Below, piece after piece: positions 1 through 6,341 of a DNA stretch of 15,274 bases (position 1 is its first letter; each line of letters opens with the position of its first letter). The translations under genes were made by a program, and so were the position numbers. The notes below the pieces were generated by a model. It had not been told where the DNA came from. It saw only the letters and a program-made list of their open reading frames with translations, and did no database searches. Origin of the DNA: SIG480 sp045614365 (GTDB lineage: Bacteria > Bacillota > Clostridia > Oscillospirales > JAAYXM01); NCBI GenBank assembly GCA_045614365.1, contig JAZLCV010000025.1, positions 1 through 15,274 of the forward strand, in the 5' to 3' direction.

Positions 1-1
1 A

Positions 2-343
2 ATGCCCGGAACACGTAAGCTTGGACGTACCACTGATGCCCGTATGGCAATGCTTCGCGCAATGGTTACGTATTTGCTTGAAAACGGAAAAATTGAAACC
101 ACGCTCATGCGTGCTAAAGAAGTTCGTCCGCTCACCGAGAAGATGATCACTCTCGGAAAGACAAACACGCTTCACAATAAGCGTCAGGCACTTGCCTTCA
201 TCACGAAGGAAGATGTTGTTAAGAAGCTCTTCGACGAGATTTCGCCGAAGTATGCAGATCGCAACGGCGGTTACTGCCGCATCACAAAGCTCGGTCCGCG
301 CCGCGGTGACTGTGCTGAGATGGCAATAATCGAACTTATCTAA
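2..343 (+). CDS. rplQ: 50S ribosomal protein L17
   Basis: L17 is a core protein of the large ribosomal subunit near the exit tunnel. The 113-residue product starts with the typical MPGTRKLGRTTDAR segment and continues through the conserved IETT..RAKEVRPLTEKMITLGK block (about residues 31-53). It ends with the family signature GGYCRITKLGPRRGD and the closing MAIIELI. Length and ends match a complete bacterial L17. The start codon is at the window edge, so its ribosome binding site cannot be seen. rplQ normally closes the ribosomal protein/rpoA cluster, and the strong terminator just after it fits that place. Codon choice (AAG, CGC/CGT, ATC, TTC) is that of a highly expressed gene. Confidence 0.97.
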   Translation: MPGTRKLGRTTDARMAMLRAMVTYLLENGKIETTLMRAKEVRPLTEKMITLGKTNTLHNKRQALAFITKEDVVKKLFDEISPKYADRNGGYCRITKLGPRRGDCAEMAIIELI

Positions 344-355
344 CATCATACAAGC

Positions 356-401
356 AAAAGGATTACCTCAGAGTTTCAAGCCTCTGAAGTAATCCTTTTT
401 T
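356..401 (+). terminator. Rho-independent terminator after rplQ
   Basis: An 18-bp stem (356-373 with 382-399, one C/A mismatch) closes an 8-nt loop and runs into a T tract at 396-401. It lies 12 bases after the rplQ stop and probably ends the ribosomal protein transcript. The complementary strand also has a T run after the stem, so it could work in both directions. Confidence 0.93.
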
Positions 402-457
402 CGTTATTTCGACTTCAGAGATACAGCTTTCGGGGAGGGTAAAGCACTGTGCCCGGC

Positions 458-486
458 TTGACAAAGACAATGTAGAAAGATATAAT
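458..486 (+). promoter_or_regulatory. Sigma-A-type promoter of the larEBC operon
   Basis: TTGACA (458-463) and TATAAT (481-486) are both perfect hexamers at the optimal 17-bp spacing. The promoter starts 36 bases before the larE start codon. A second TATAAT overlaps just downstream (488-493), but its spacing to the -35 box is too long. Two perfect boxes suggest strong constitutive transcription; I see no clear operator. Confidence 0.88.
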
Positions 487-521
487 ATATAATTAAGACA
501 GTATAAAAAAGAGGTGAGGAA

Positions 522-1268
522 ATGTCGCTTGTGGAGTTTTTTTCGAAACATAAAAACATCGGAATAGCACTTTCAGGTGGCGTTGATTCCATATATCTTA
601 TGTACGAAGCAGTTTCTTGCGGTGCAAACGTGCGTGCGTATTTTGTAAAGACAGAGTTTCAGCCGGAAAGCGAGCTTGAAGATGCCGCAAAAGCGGCGGA
701 AGAACTTTCGGTGCCTCTGTGTGTCATCGGTTTCTCTGCGCTCGGAGATGAAAATATAGTAAAAAATGGTGCAGACAGATGTTATTTCTGCAAGCGCGGG
801 ATGATGGAGAGAATAACTGCGGAAGCGCGCGCTGACGGCTGTGAAGTTATATGCGACGGAACAAATGCATCGGACGACGTTTCGAATCGCCCCGGATTTC
901 GCGCTTTAGGTGAGCTTTCGGTCATATCCCCGCTGCGTATATGCGGATTGACAAAAGAAGAGATCAGAGAACGTGCACAGGAAGCAGGTCTTTCGGTGTG
1001 GGACAAGCCTTCATATTCGTGCCTTGCAACGCGGATAAAGCAGGAACAGTCGATTTCGGAGGAAAAGTTAGCAAGAGTAAGAAATGCGGAGGAGGCACTT
1101 TTTTCTCTTGGATTTTCAAACTTCAGAGTAAGGCTTAATGAGCGGGAAGCAACGCTTGAGCTTTCAAAAAAGGACACGCTGTGTTTTTTAAAAAATAAGA
1201 AAAAGATAGGAACAATGATGCAAGAATATTTTGATTTTGTCGTCGTTGAGCCGGAGGCGCGGGAATGA
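522..1268 (+). CDS. larE: ATP-dependent sulfur transferase LarE (NPN cofactor biosynthesis)
   Basis: LarE is a PP-loop enzyme that adenylates the carboxylates of the LarB product and delivers sulfur to make the thiocarboxylates of the nickel-pincer nucleotide. The 248-residue protein has the PP-loop SGGVDS at residues 18-23, the block NGADRCYFCK (82-91) and KPSYSCLATR (162-171). It therefore has three candidate active-site cysteines: C87, C90 and C167. The well-studied Lactiplantibacillus LarE has a single sacrificial cysteine. Homologues with three cysteines are reported to carry a [4Fe-4S] cluster and turn over catalytically, and this protein probably belongs to that type. The ATG follows a strong GAGGTGAGG site (511-519). 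The stop overlaps the larB start (ATGA), implying translational coupling. PP-loop relatives such as thiouridylases are possible in principle, but larB and larC follow directly. Confidence 0.93.
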   Translation: MSLVEFFSKHKNIGIALSGGVDSIYLMYEAVSCGANVRAYFVKTEFQPESELEDAAKAAEELSVPLCVIGFSALGDENIVKNGADRCYFCKRGMMERITAEARADGCEVICDGTNASDDVSNRPGFRALGELSVISPLRICGLTKEEIRERAQEAGLSVWDKPSYSCLATRIKQEQSISEEKLARVRNAEEALFSLGFSNFRVRLNEREATLELSKKDTLCFLKNKKKIGTMMQEYFDFVVVEPEARE

Positions 1269-2005
1269 GCAGTTTTCATATCGACATATTAAATAAAGTT
1301 AAAAGCGGAGAAATAACGGTTGAAGAGGCAGAAATTATGCTTAAGACCGAACCTTTCCGCGATATAGACTTTGCGAAGGTGGATACTCACCGCCGTATGC
1401 GCAACGGAGCATGTGAGGTCATATACGGCGAGGGAAAGAGCGAAGAACAGATAAACGGAATTTTAAAAGAGCTTTCCCATGCAGGAGAAAGAAATGTGCT
1501 GATAACACGTCTGTCGGTTGAAAAGGCAGAGAAGATACCCGGAATAAGATATTATAAAGAGGCGAGAATCGGTATTTATGGAGAAAACGCAAAAGTATCC
1601 GGATGCGGCAAGGTTTTAGTTATAACTGCGGGAACAAGCGATATTCCGGTTGCAGAGGAAGCCGCACTGACGGCAGAGTTTTTAGGTAACGATGTAAAGC
1701 GCATATATGATGCAGGGGTTGCGGGACTTCATAGGCTCCTTCATCATCTTGATGAAATAATGAGCGCAAGCGTTATTATCGCCATTGCAGGAATGGAAGG
1801 TGCGCTTGCAAGTGTTGTCGGAGGTCTTTGCGACTGTCCTGTGATTGCGGTGCCTACAAGCGTTGGATACGGTGCAGCGTTTGAAGGAATGGCGGCACTT
1901 CTTGCGATGTTAAACTCCTGCGCGAGCGGAGTGTCCGTTGTCAATATTGATAACGGCTTCGGAGCGGGATATCTTGCAAGTATGATAAATCATAAGCCGA
2001 GGTGA
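1265..2005 (+). CDS. larB: NaAD carboxylase/hydrolase LarB (NPN cofactor biosynthesis)
   Basis: LarB carries out the first step of NPN synthesis: it carboxylates the pyridinium ring of nicotinic acid adenine dinucleotide and hydrolyses its phosphoanhydride. The 246-residue protein has a variable N-terminal part (1-115) and a PurE-like C-terminal domain. That domain starts with VLVITAGTSDIPVAEEA (117-133) and contains VVGGLCDCPVIAVPTSVGYG (184-203). C219, in LNSCASG, aligns by position with the cysteine reported to bind the substrate covalently in the Lactiplantibacillus enzyme (C221). The ending NIDNGFGAGYLA is also typical. The start overlaps the larE stop by four bases and has a GGAGG site at 1253-1257. 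Confidence 0.95.
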   Translation: MSSFHIDILNKVKSGEITVEEAEIMLKTEPFRDIDFAKVDTHRRMRNGACEVIYGEGKSEEQINGILKELSHAGERNVLITRLSVEKAEKIPGIRYYKEARIGIYGENAKVSGCGKVLVITAGTSDIPVAEEAALTAEFLGNDVKRIYDAGVAGLHRLLHHLDEIMSASVIIAIAGMEGALASVVGGLCDCPVIAVPTSVGYGAAFEGMAALLAMLNSCASGVSVVNIDNGFGAGYLASMINHKPR

Positions 2006-2011
2006 AAAAAG

Positions 2012-3169
2012 ATGAGAACGCTTTATCTTGAACTTAATATGGGCGCGGCAGGAGATATGCTTGCGGCGGCACTTGCAGGCTTGCTCGATGATGCAGAAAG
2101 CTTTGTAAACGAGCTTCGCGGGATGAACATACCGGGAACTAAGATAGCTCTTGAAGATAAAAAGAGCCTCGGTATCAGCGGAAAAGCTTTTTCTGTGAAG
2201 ATAAACGGGAACTCGGAGGAAGAAGAACATCACCATGGACATTCAATGCACGATATCGGGCATGTTGTAGAAAATCTTAATACAAATGATGGTATAAAAC
2301 GCGATATTCTTGCGGTGTATAACATAATTGCCGAGGCGGAGAGCAAAGTGCACGGCGTAGAGGTGCGCGAGGTTCATTTTCACGAGGTGGGGATGCTTGA
2401 TGCGGTAGCGGATATCGCAGCGGTCTGTCTTGCGATGCAAAAACTGGGACCGGTAAAGGTGGTTGCAACTCCTGTACACGTCGGTTCCGGAACGGTGAAA
2501 TGTGCGCACGGAATTCTTCCGGTTCCTGCCCCTGCCACGGCAGAAATACTGCGCGGAATACCTATGTACGGCGGAAAAATACATGGTGAGCTATGCACAC
2601 CCACGGGCGCGGCACTTCTTAAATATTTTGTATCCGATTTCGGTGAAATGCCCGTAATTTCGGCAGAAAAAATCGGATACGGAATGGGTAAGCGCGAGTT
2701 TGAAACGGTAAACTGTGTCAGGGCGGTGCTCGGCACAGAAAATTTACGTGACGAGGTTTGCGAGCTTGCGGCAAATATTGATGATATGACGGGTGAGGAG
2801 CTTGCCTATGCAGCAGAAAAGCTTCTTGACTCCGGCGCGCTTGATGTGTGGACAGAAAGCATCGGAATGAAAAAATCGCGTCCGGGAACAAAGCTGTGCG
2901 TGCTGTGCGAAACGGAACGTGCCGAAGAGTTTGCAAGGCTTTTGCTGATGCACACAACAACCCTCGGTGTGAGGGAAAATACTTGCCGAAGATACATCCT
3001 TTCAAGACGGAATGTCACCGTAGAAACACCGACAGGCGCAGTGCGGAAAAAGGTATCGGAGGGGTATGGAATAAAACGCGAAAAATACGAGTATGAAGAC
3101 CTTGCGCGTCTTGCCCGGGAAACAGGGAAAAGCCTTTCGGATATAAAAGAAATTATTTCGGGACGGTGA
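2012..3169 (+). CDS. larC: Nickel insertion protein LarC, single continuous frame
   Basis: LarC is the CTP-dependent cyclometallase that inserts nickel into the dithiolated pyridinium nucleotide, the last step of NPN synthesis. The 385-residue product opens with MRTLYLELNMGAAGDM. It has an acidic, histidine-rich stretch (about 69-84) likely to bind nickel, then VHFHEVGMLDAVADI (121-135) and GELCTPTGAALL (192-203). The C-terminal CTP-binding half begins near NIDDMTGE (255-262) and includes MKKSRPGT (286-293). In Lactiplantibacillus the two halves are joined by programmed frameshifting; here they are one frame. A possible -1 slip site lies exactly at the boundary (see the separate entry). A GAGGTGA site overlaps the larB stop, with only six bases between the genes. 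Confidence 0.95.
   Translation: MRTLYLELNMGAAGDMLAAALAGLLDDAESFVNELRGMNIPGTKIALEDKKSLGISGKAFSVKINGNSEEEEHHHGHSMHDIGHVVENLNTNDGIKRDILAVYNIIAEAESKVHGVEVREVHFHEVGMLDAVADIAAVCLAMQKLGPVKVVATPVHVGSGTVKCAHGILPVPAPATAEILRGIPMYGGKIHGELCTPTGAALLKYFVSDFGEMPVISAEKIGYGMGKREFETVNCVRAVLGTENLRDEVCELAANIDDMTGEELAYAAEKLLDSGALDVWTESIGMKKSRPGTKLCVLCETERAEEFARLLLMHTTTLGVRENTCRRYILSRRNVTVETPTGAVRKKVSEGYGIKREKYEYEDLARLARETGKSLSDIKEIISGR
2740..2751 (+). other. Candidate -1 ribosomal frameshift site inside larC
   Basis: The heptamer A_AAT_TTA (2740-2746) is aligned with the larC reading frame (last base of E243, N244, L245) in the X_XXY_YYZ pattern. A -1 slip would add one Thr and then meet TGA at 2749-2751, giving a 246-residue protein limited to the LarC1-like half. 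A purine-rich AGGGCGG lies 13 bases upstream, and a weak hairpin (2756-2761 with 2771-2776) begins 9 bases downstream. Such heptamers arise by chance about once per gene of this length, so only its position at the domain boundary makes it notable. Confidence 0.25.
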
Positions 3170-3174
3170 ATAAT

Positions 3175-3885
3175 ATGTTCAATATAAAAATTGCGGACAT
3201 TGCGATTGGTATAGAAAATAAATACGAATACATCCGTGAAATGTGTCGTGATTACATAACCGAAGAAGAAGCGGAGTTCTGTGTAAGCGTTACCGATGAG
3301 GAGATTATGTGTGAGGACGAGGCTGATAAAACAGGATTCCCGCCGTTTTATCTTGAAACGCTTGCAGTTTACCGTAAAATTGCGGATAAGATGCCGGAAT
3401 ATAACGGATTTCTTATGCACGGAGTTCTTATGTCGGCAGAAGGATACGGAATTCTTCTTACCGCGGAGAGCGGGACGGGAAAGTCTACCCACGCTTCTCT
3501 CTGGATGCGTCTTTTAGGAGAAAAGTGCGAGATTATAAACGGAGATAAGCCTCTCATTCGCATAATTGACGGTTGCGTATACGCGTATGGCACACCGTGG
3601 TGCGGAAAAGAAGGAATTCACAAAAATGCACGTGTTATCCTCACGGATATATGTTTTTTGGAACGCGGAAAGGAAAACAGTGTTTTCAGTGTTGAAAAGG
3701 GTGAAATAATGCAAAACCTCCTGCCTGCAATACATATACCGCAGGGCGATGGAGTGATAGCGGTTTTTGATGCCATTGATGCGATGGCAAGGTTTGTTGA
3801 TTTCAGAAGAATACAATGCAATATGGACATCTCTGCGGCAGAAACTGCATACAATGAAATTATGAAAGGAAAGAAAACAAAATGA
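3175..3885 (+). CDS. HPr-kinase/PEPCK-like P-loop protein of unknown role
   Basis: This is a soluble protein of about 236 residues. Its C-terminal half has a P-loop in GILLTAESGTGKSTHASLW, preceded by HGVLMS. It is followed by INGDKPLIR at the place where HPr kinases have their catalytic aspartate and magnesium site, and by YGTPWCGKEG. This pattern matches the HprK-like branch of the PEP-carboxykinase fold, and a phosphotransferase activity is likely. It lacks the N-terminal domain of true HPr kinase and has GDK instead of the paired aspartates, so HPr is probably not its substrate. No function can be assigned. A GTG at 3166 overlapping the larC stop would add three residues. I chose ATG 3175 because GGTGA (3165-3169) sits five bases before it. 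It is co-transcribed with larEBC and overlaps the next gene by four bases. Confidence 0.75.
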   Translation: MFNIKIADIAIGIENKYEYIREMCRDYITEEEAEFCVSVTDEEIMCEDEADKTGFPPFYLETLAVYRKIADKMPEYNGFLMHGVLMSAEGYGILLTAESGTGKSTHASLWMRLLGEKCEIINGDKPLIRIIDGCVYAYGTPWCGKEGIHKNARVILTDICFLERGKENSVFSVEKGEIMQNLLPAIHIPQGDGVIAVFDAIDAMARFVDFRRIQCNMDISAAETAYNEIMKGKKTK

Positions 3886-4577
3886 AAAAAATCAATCTTT
3901 TACTGCTTGCGGCATCACTTTTGCTTATTTTTAGTGCTTGCACAAACGAAACCGAAAAAATGATAATGGAAGCAGCTACGGATGCCGTTGTCATATTCGG
4001 TGCTTATGAGCAAGACGGTAATACGGAAAACGGCGCAGAACCGATACAGTGGAGAGTTCTGGAAAAAAATGAGAATGAAATGCTGCTCCTCAGTGAGTAC
4101 ATACTGGACAGCAAGGCGTATCACGATATAGTGGAAGATACAATATGGGAAGACTGCTCGTTGCGTGAATGGCTAAACGGTGAATTTTTTGATACCGCAT
4201 TTTCCGAAGAGGAGAAACTGTATATAACTGAGACCACAAACAAAAATCCGGGGAATACCGACTGGCAGGTGCCGGATGCCAAAGATACCGTCGACAAGGT
4301 GTTTTTGCCGTGCATCGCAGAAATACTCGATGGTTATGTTCCGGAAAAGTATGTGAAGGCAAAAGCAAGCGAATACGCAAAAGCAAATGGCGTTGAGGTA
4401 AGAAGCGAAGAATACTGTATGTGGTGGCTTCGTTGCTGTTCCGTACATAATATCCCAACAGGAAATATTTATGCGGCAACGGCAGATGACATGGGAAAAA
4501 CATTTGCGCGCGGGCGCGACACAACGCTGACAAGTGTTGGTGTTCGTCCGATGGTAAGAGTGAAGATCCCGGAATAA
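3882..4577 (+). CDS. DUF6273-domain lipoprotein
   Basis: This is a predicted exported lipoprotein of 231 residues. The start MKKINLLLLAASLLLIFSAC is a lipoprotein signal peptide with C20 as the lipidated cysteine; Phe at -3 makes the lipobox slightly atypical. The rest matches the DUF6273 pattern: FGAYEQDGNTENG (39-51), IQWRVLEKNENEMLLLSEYILD (55-76), LREWLNGEFFDTAFS (94-108), MWWLRC (180-185) and the closing VGVRPMVRVK (219-228). The biochemical role of this domain is unknown. It resembles modules found in many cell-surface proteins of gut Firmicutes. Its ATGA start overlaps the upstream kinase-like gene, and an AAAGGA site lies at 3865-3870. That places it at the end of the lar operon, but any link to nickel or the NPN cofactor is inference from position only. 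Confidence 0.82.
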   Translation: MKKINLLLLAASLLLIFSACTNETEKMIMEAATDAVVIFGAYEQDGNTENGAEPIQWRVLEKNENEMLLLSEYILDSKAYHDIVEDTIWEDCSLREWLNGEFFDTAFSEEEKLYITETTNKNPGNTDWQVPDAKDTVDKVFLPCIAEILDGYVPEKYVKAKASEYAKANGVEVRSEEYCMWWLRCCSVHNIPTGNIYAATADDMGKTFARGRDTTLTSVGVRPMVRVKIPE

Positions 4578-4581
4578 AAGC

Positions 4582-4609
4582 TTTACTTTTTCCGACAATG
4601 TGATATACT
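4582..4609 (+). promoter_or_regulatory. Extended -10 promoter for the DUF975 gene
   Basis: TTTACT (4582-4587) and TATACT (4604-4609) are 16 bp apart, and a TG one base before the -10 hexamer (TGaTATACT) makes it an extended -10 promoter. The -35 box begins only four bases after the lipoprotein stop. No terminator separates the two genes, so readthrough from the lar operon is also possible. Confidence 0.72.
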
Positions 4610-4649
4610 TATAAAAAAGGCATAAATGCCGAAATATGGAGGATTTGAT

Positions 4650-5258
4650 ATGGACAGAATAATGCTTAAAGAGAAGGCAAAGGAACAAATCAGGGGCAAA
4701 ATATGGGATTTGTTTCTGATTACGCTTATTGTTTCACTTATAACGGGCGCGGTGAACGGAATACTTTTTTTGATTCCCGGAATAGGAACAGTCGGCGCGC
4801 TTGTTATAACAGCACCGCTTTCCATCAGCGTTTTCAAAATTTATCTTGACCTTGTAAACGAGAACAAAATCCCGGTTGTTGCGGATGCATTCTACGGATA
4901 TTCGGATTTCGGAAGCTCGGTGCTTGTAGTTATTATCACAGCACTTTTCACCTTCCTCTGGTCGTTGCTTTTCATTATTCCGGGAATAGTAAAGGCAATC
5001 TCATATTCTCAGGCGTATTATATAATTGCGGAGAACAAGGGAATGCCGGCAATTGATGCAATCAACCGTTCAAAAGCGATGATGCACGGACATAAGTTGG
5101 ATTATTTTGTGCTGCAGCTTTCCTTTATAGGCTGGGGGCTTCTCGGGGCTCTGACCTGCGGAATTGCGTTTATATGGATTGCACCATATATGAACGCAAC
5201 ATACGCAAACTTCTACAATACCGTGAAGGCATCATACAATGCCGGAAACGTGGCATAA
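4650..5258 (+). CDS. DUF975 family integral membrane protein
   Basis: This is a polytopic inner-membrane protein of 202 residues and unknown function. The cytoplasmic N-terminus MDRIMLKEKAKEQIRGKIWD is followed by hydrophobic segments at about 20-46, 48-66, 92-118 and 153-178. The family hallmark IIPGIVKAISYSQAYYI (109-125) is followed by AIDAINRSKAMMHGHK (134-149), as in DUF975 proteins of Firmicutes. I chose ATG 4650 because a GGAGGA site (4638-4643) lies six bases upstream. An in-frame ATG at 4626 has no such site and sits too close to the expected transcription start. The gene appears to be monocistronic, with its own promoter. Confidence 0.88.
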   Translation: MDRIMLKEKAKEQIRGKIWDLFLITLIVSLITGAVNGILFLIPGIGTVGALVITAPLSISVFKIYLDLVNENKIPVVADAFYGYSDFGSSVLVVIITALFTFLWSLLFIIPGIVKAISYSQAYYIIAENKGMPAIDAINRSKAMMHGHKLDYFVLQLSFIGWGLLGALTCGIAFIWIAPYMNATYANFYNTVKASYNAGNVA

Positions 5259-5276
5259 TACCATAAAACAAGCGTA

Positions 5277-5310
5277 TATACCCTTGACATTTTCTGGTGT
5301 CAGGGGTATA
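5277..5310 (+). repeat. Inverted repeat overlapping the promoter of the oxidoreductase gene
   Basis: Arms TATACCCTTGACA (5277-5289) and TGTCAGGGGTATA (5298-5310) are complementary at 12 of 13 positions, with a T·G wobble at the thirteenth, around an 8-base loop. The left arm contains the whole -35 box and the right arm most of the -10 box. There is no T tract after it, so it is a poor intrinsic terminator. It could be an operator for a dimeric repressor. Confidence 0.7.
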
Positions 5311-5312
5311 CT
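5284..5312 (+). promoter_or_regulatory. Sigma-A-type promoter of the Gfo/Idh/MocA gene
   Basis: A perfect TTGACA (5284-5289) and TATACT (5307-5312) are separated by 17 bp, about 30 bases upstream of the start codon. Both boxes lie in the arms of an inverted repeat, so access by RNA polymerase could be controlled by a protein bound there. Confidence 0.85.
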
Positions 5313-5341
5313 TAATATAATCAAATTGAAGGGTGATTGCA

Positions 5342-6280
5342 ATGATAAAGGTAGGACTTATAGGTTGCGGAAAAATAAGCGTAGGACAGATTGCGGCGTT
5401 TGACGCGACAGGTGATGCAAAGATTGTTGCGGCGTGTGATTTATCCGAGGAAAACCTCAAAGTTGTCTGTGACAAAACGGGCGCTGTGGGGTATAAAGAT
5501 TACAAAGAACTTATGACCAAAGAAGATATTGACCTTGTGGTCATATCGCTTCCGCATTTTCTCCATGGGGAAGCAACGTGCTTTGCGGCAGGTCTTGGTA
5601 TAAACGTATTCCTTGAAAAGCCGATGGGCATTTCGGTCGCGGATTGCGAGAATATGATAAAGGTATGTAAGGAAAACAATGTTATGCTATGGGTAGGACA
5701 CGCCCACTGTTACCATCCGGCATATATGCGCGCAAAAGAACTTATTGACTCCGGTGAGCTTGGTGAGCTTGTCAGCTTTGCGGAAACACGCAATATGAAT
5801 TATTTTGCCGATTCGCGTCCGCGTTGGTTCCTCAAAAAAGAGCTTTCAGGTGGCGGAATAATGATGAACCTTGGTGCGCATTGCCTTGATAAGATGAAAT
5901 ATTTTTCAGACTCTGAAATAGATGAAATACACGGTCAGGTACATATCCGTGAAGGCTTTGATTGTGAGGATAGTGCTCAGTGCTTTGTGAAGATGAAAAA
6001 CGGGGTTACGGGCGTAATAAATCTTATCGGACACACAGCGGCTTCAATGAACCCGACAACAGTTTACCTTACAAAAGGCGAAATCCGCATTGGTGGAAAG
6101 GTTGAGTATTGCGGAGCAGACGGTGTGTTCAAAACCGAAGAGATAGGCGGTTCGGGAATGCCTTTGCAGATAAAGGCGGTTGTCGAAACGCTTAAGAGGG
6201 GCGAAAAAACACCGTTCATCGGTGGAGACTATGGTCTTGATATCGTCCGTGCAATAAAAAAGCTTTACAGAGAGATTTAA
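5342..6280 (+). CDS. Gfo/Idh/MocA family NAD(P)-dependent oxidoreductase
   Basis: This is a 312-residue soluble dehydrogenase. The N-terminal Rossmann fold carries MIKVGLIGCGKIS (1-13) with the dinucleotide-binding glycines, and VFLEKPMG (89-96) supplies the EKP motif with the catalytic lysine. The C-terminal GFO_IDH_MocA domain contains GGGIMMNLGAHCLD (170-183), which includes the conserved histidine (H180). Members oxidise or reduce sugars, inositols or related polyols. The substrate cannot be read from the sequence, and no transporter or sugar gene is adjacent. ATG 5342 follows AGGGTGA (5330-5336) by five bases; an in-frame GTG at 5333 lies within that site and is less likely. The gene has its own strong promoter. 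Confidence 0.9.
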   Translation: MIKVGLIGCGKISVGQIAAFDATGDAKIVAACDLSEENLKVVCDKTGAVGYKDYKELMTKEDIDLVVISLPHFLHGEATCFAAGLGINVFLEKPMGISVADCENMIKVCKENNVMLWVGHAHCYHPAYMRAKELIDSGELGELVSFAETRNMNYFADSRPRWFLKKELSGGGIMMNLGAHCLDKMKYFSDSEIDEIHGQVHIREGFDCEDSAQCFVKMKNGVTGVINLIGHTAASMNPTTVYLTKGEIRIGGKVEYCGADGVFKTEEIGGSGMPLQIKAVVETLKRGEKTPFIGGDYGLDIVRAIKKLYREI

Positions 6281-6341
6281 ATCGCCCTAAGATAAAAGAA
6301 ATAATTTATTTTACTGGTAAATCAAAGGAGAAAAGAGATAT

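Noticed and set aside
782..1279. 165-residue open frame on the - strand
   Set aside because: It is antisense to larE, which has clear motifs. The shadow frame is Ser-rich with no recognisable domain.
2806..3492. 228-residue open frame on the - strand across the larC-kinase junction
   Set aside because: It crosses two well-supported genes on the + strand, has no ribosome binding site and no family features.
4626..4649. Earlier ATG for the DUF975 protein
   Set aside because: It has no ribosome binding site, and the GGAGGA element lies between it and ATG 4650.
6298..6311. Palindrome AAATAATTTATTT before ychF
   Set aside because: It is a simple A/T-only palindrome in A+T-rich spacer, easily due to chance. 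No promoter boxes could be placed around it.
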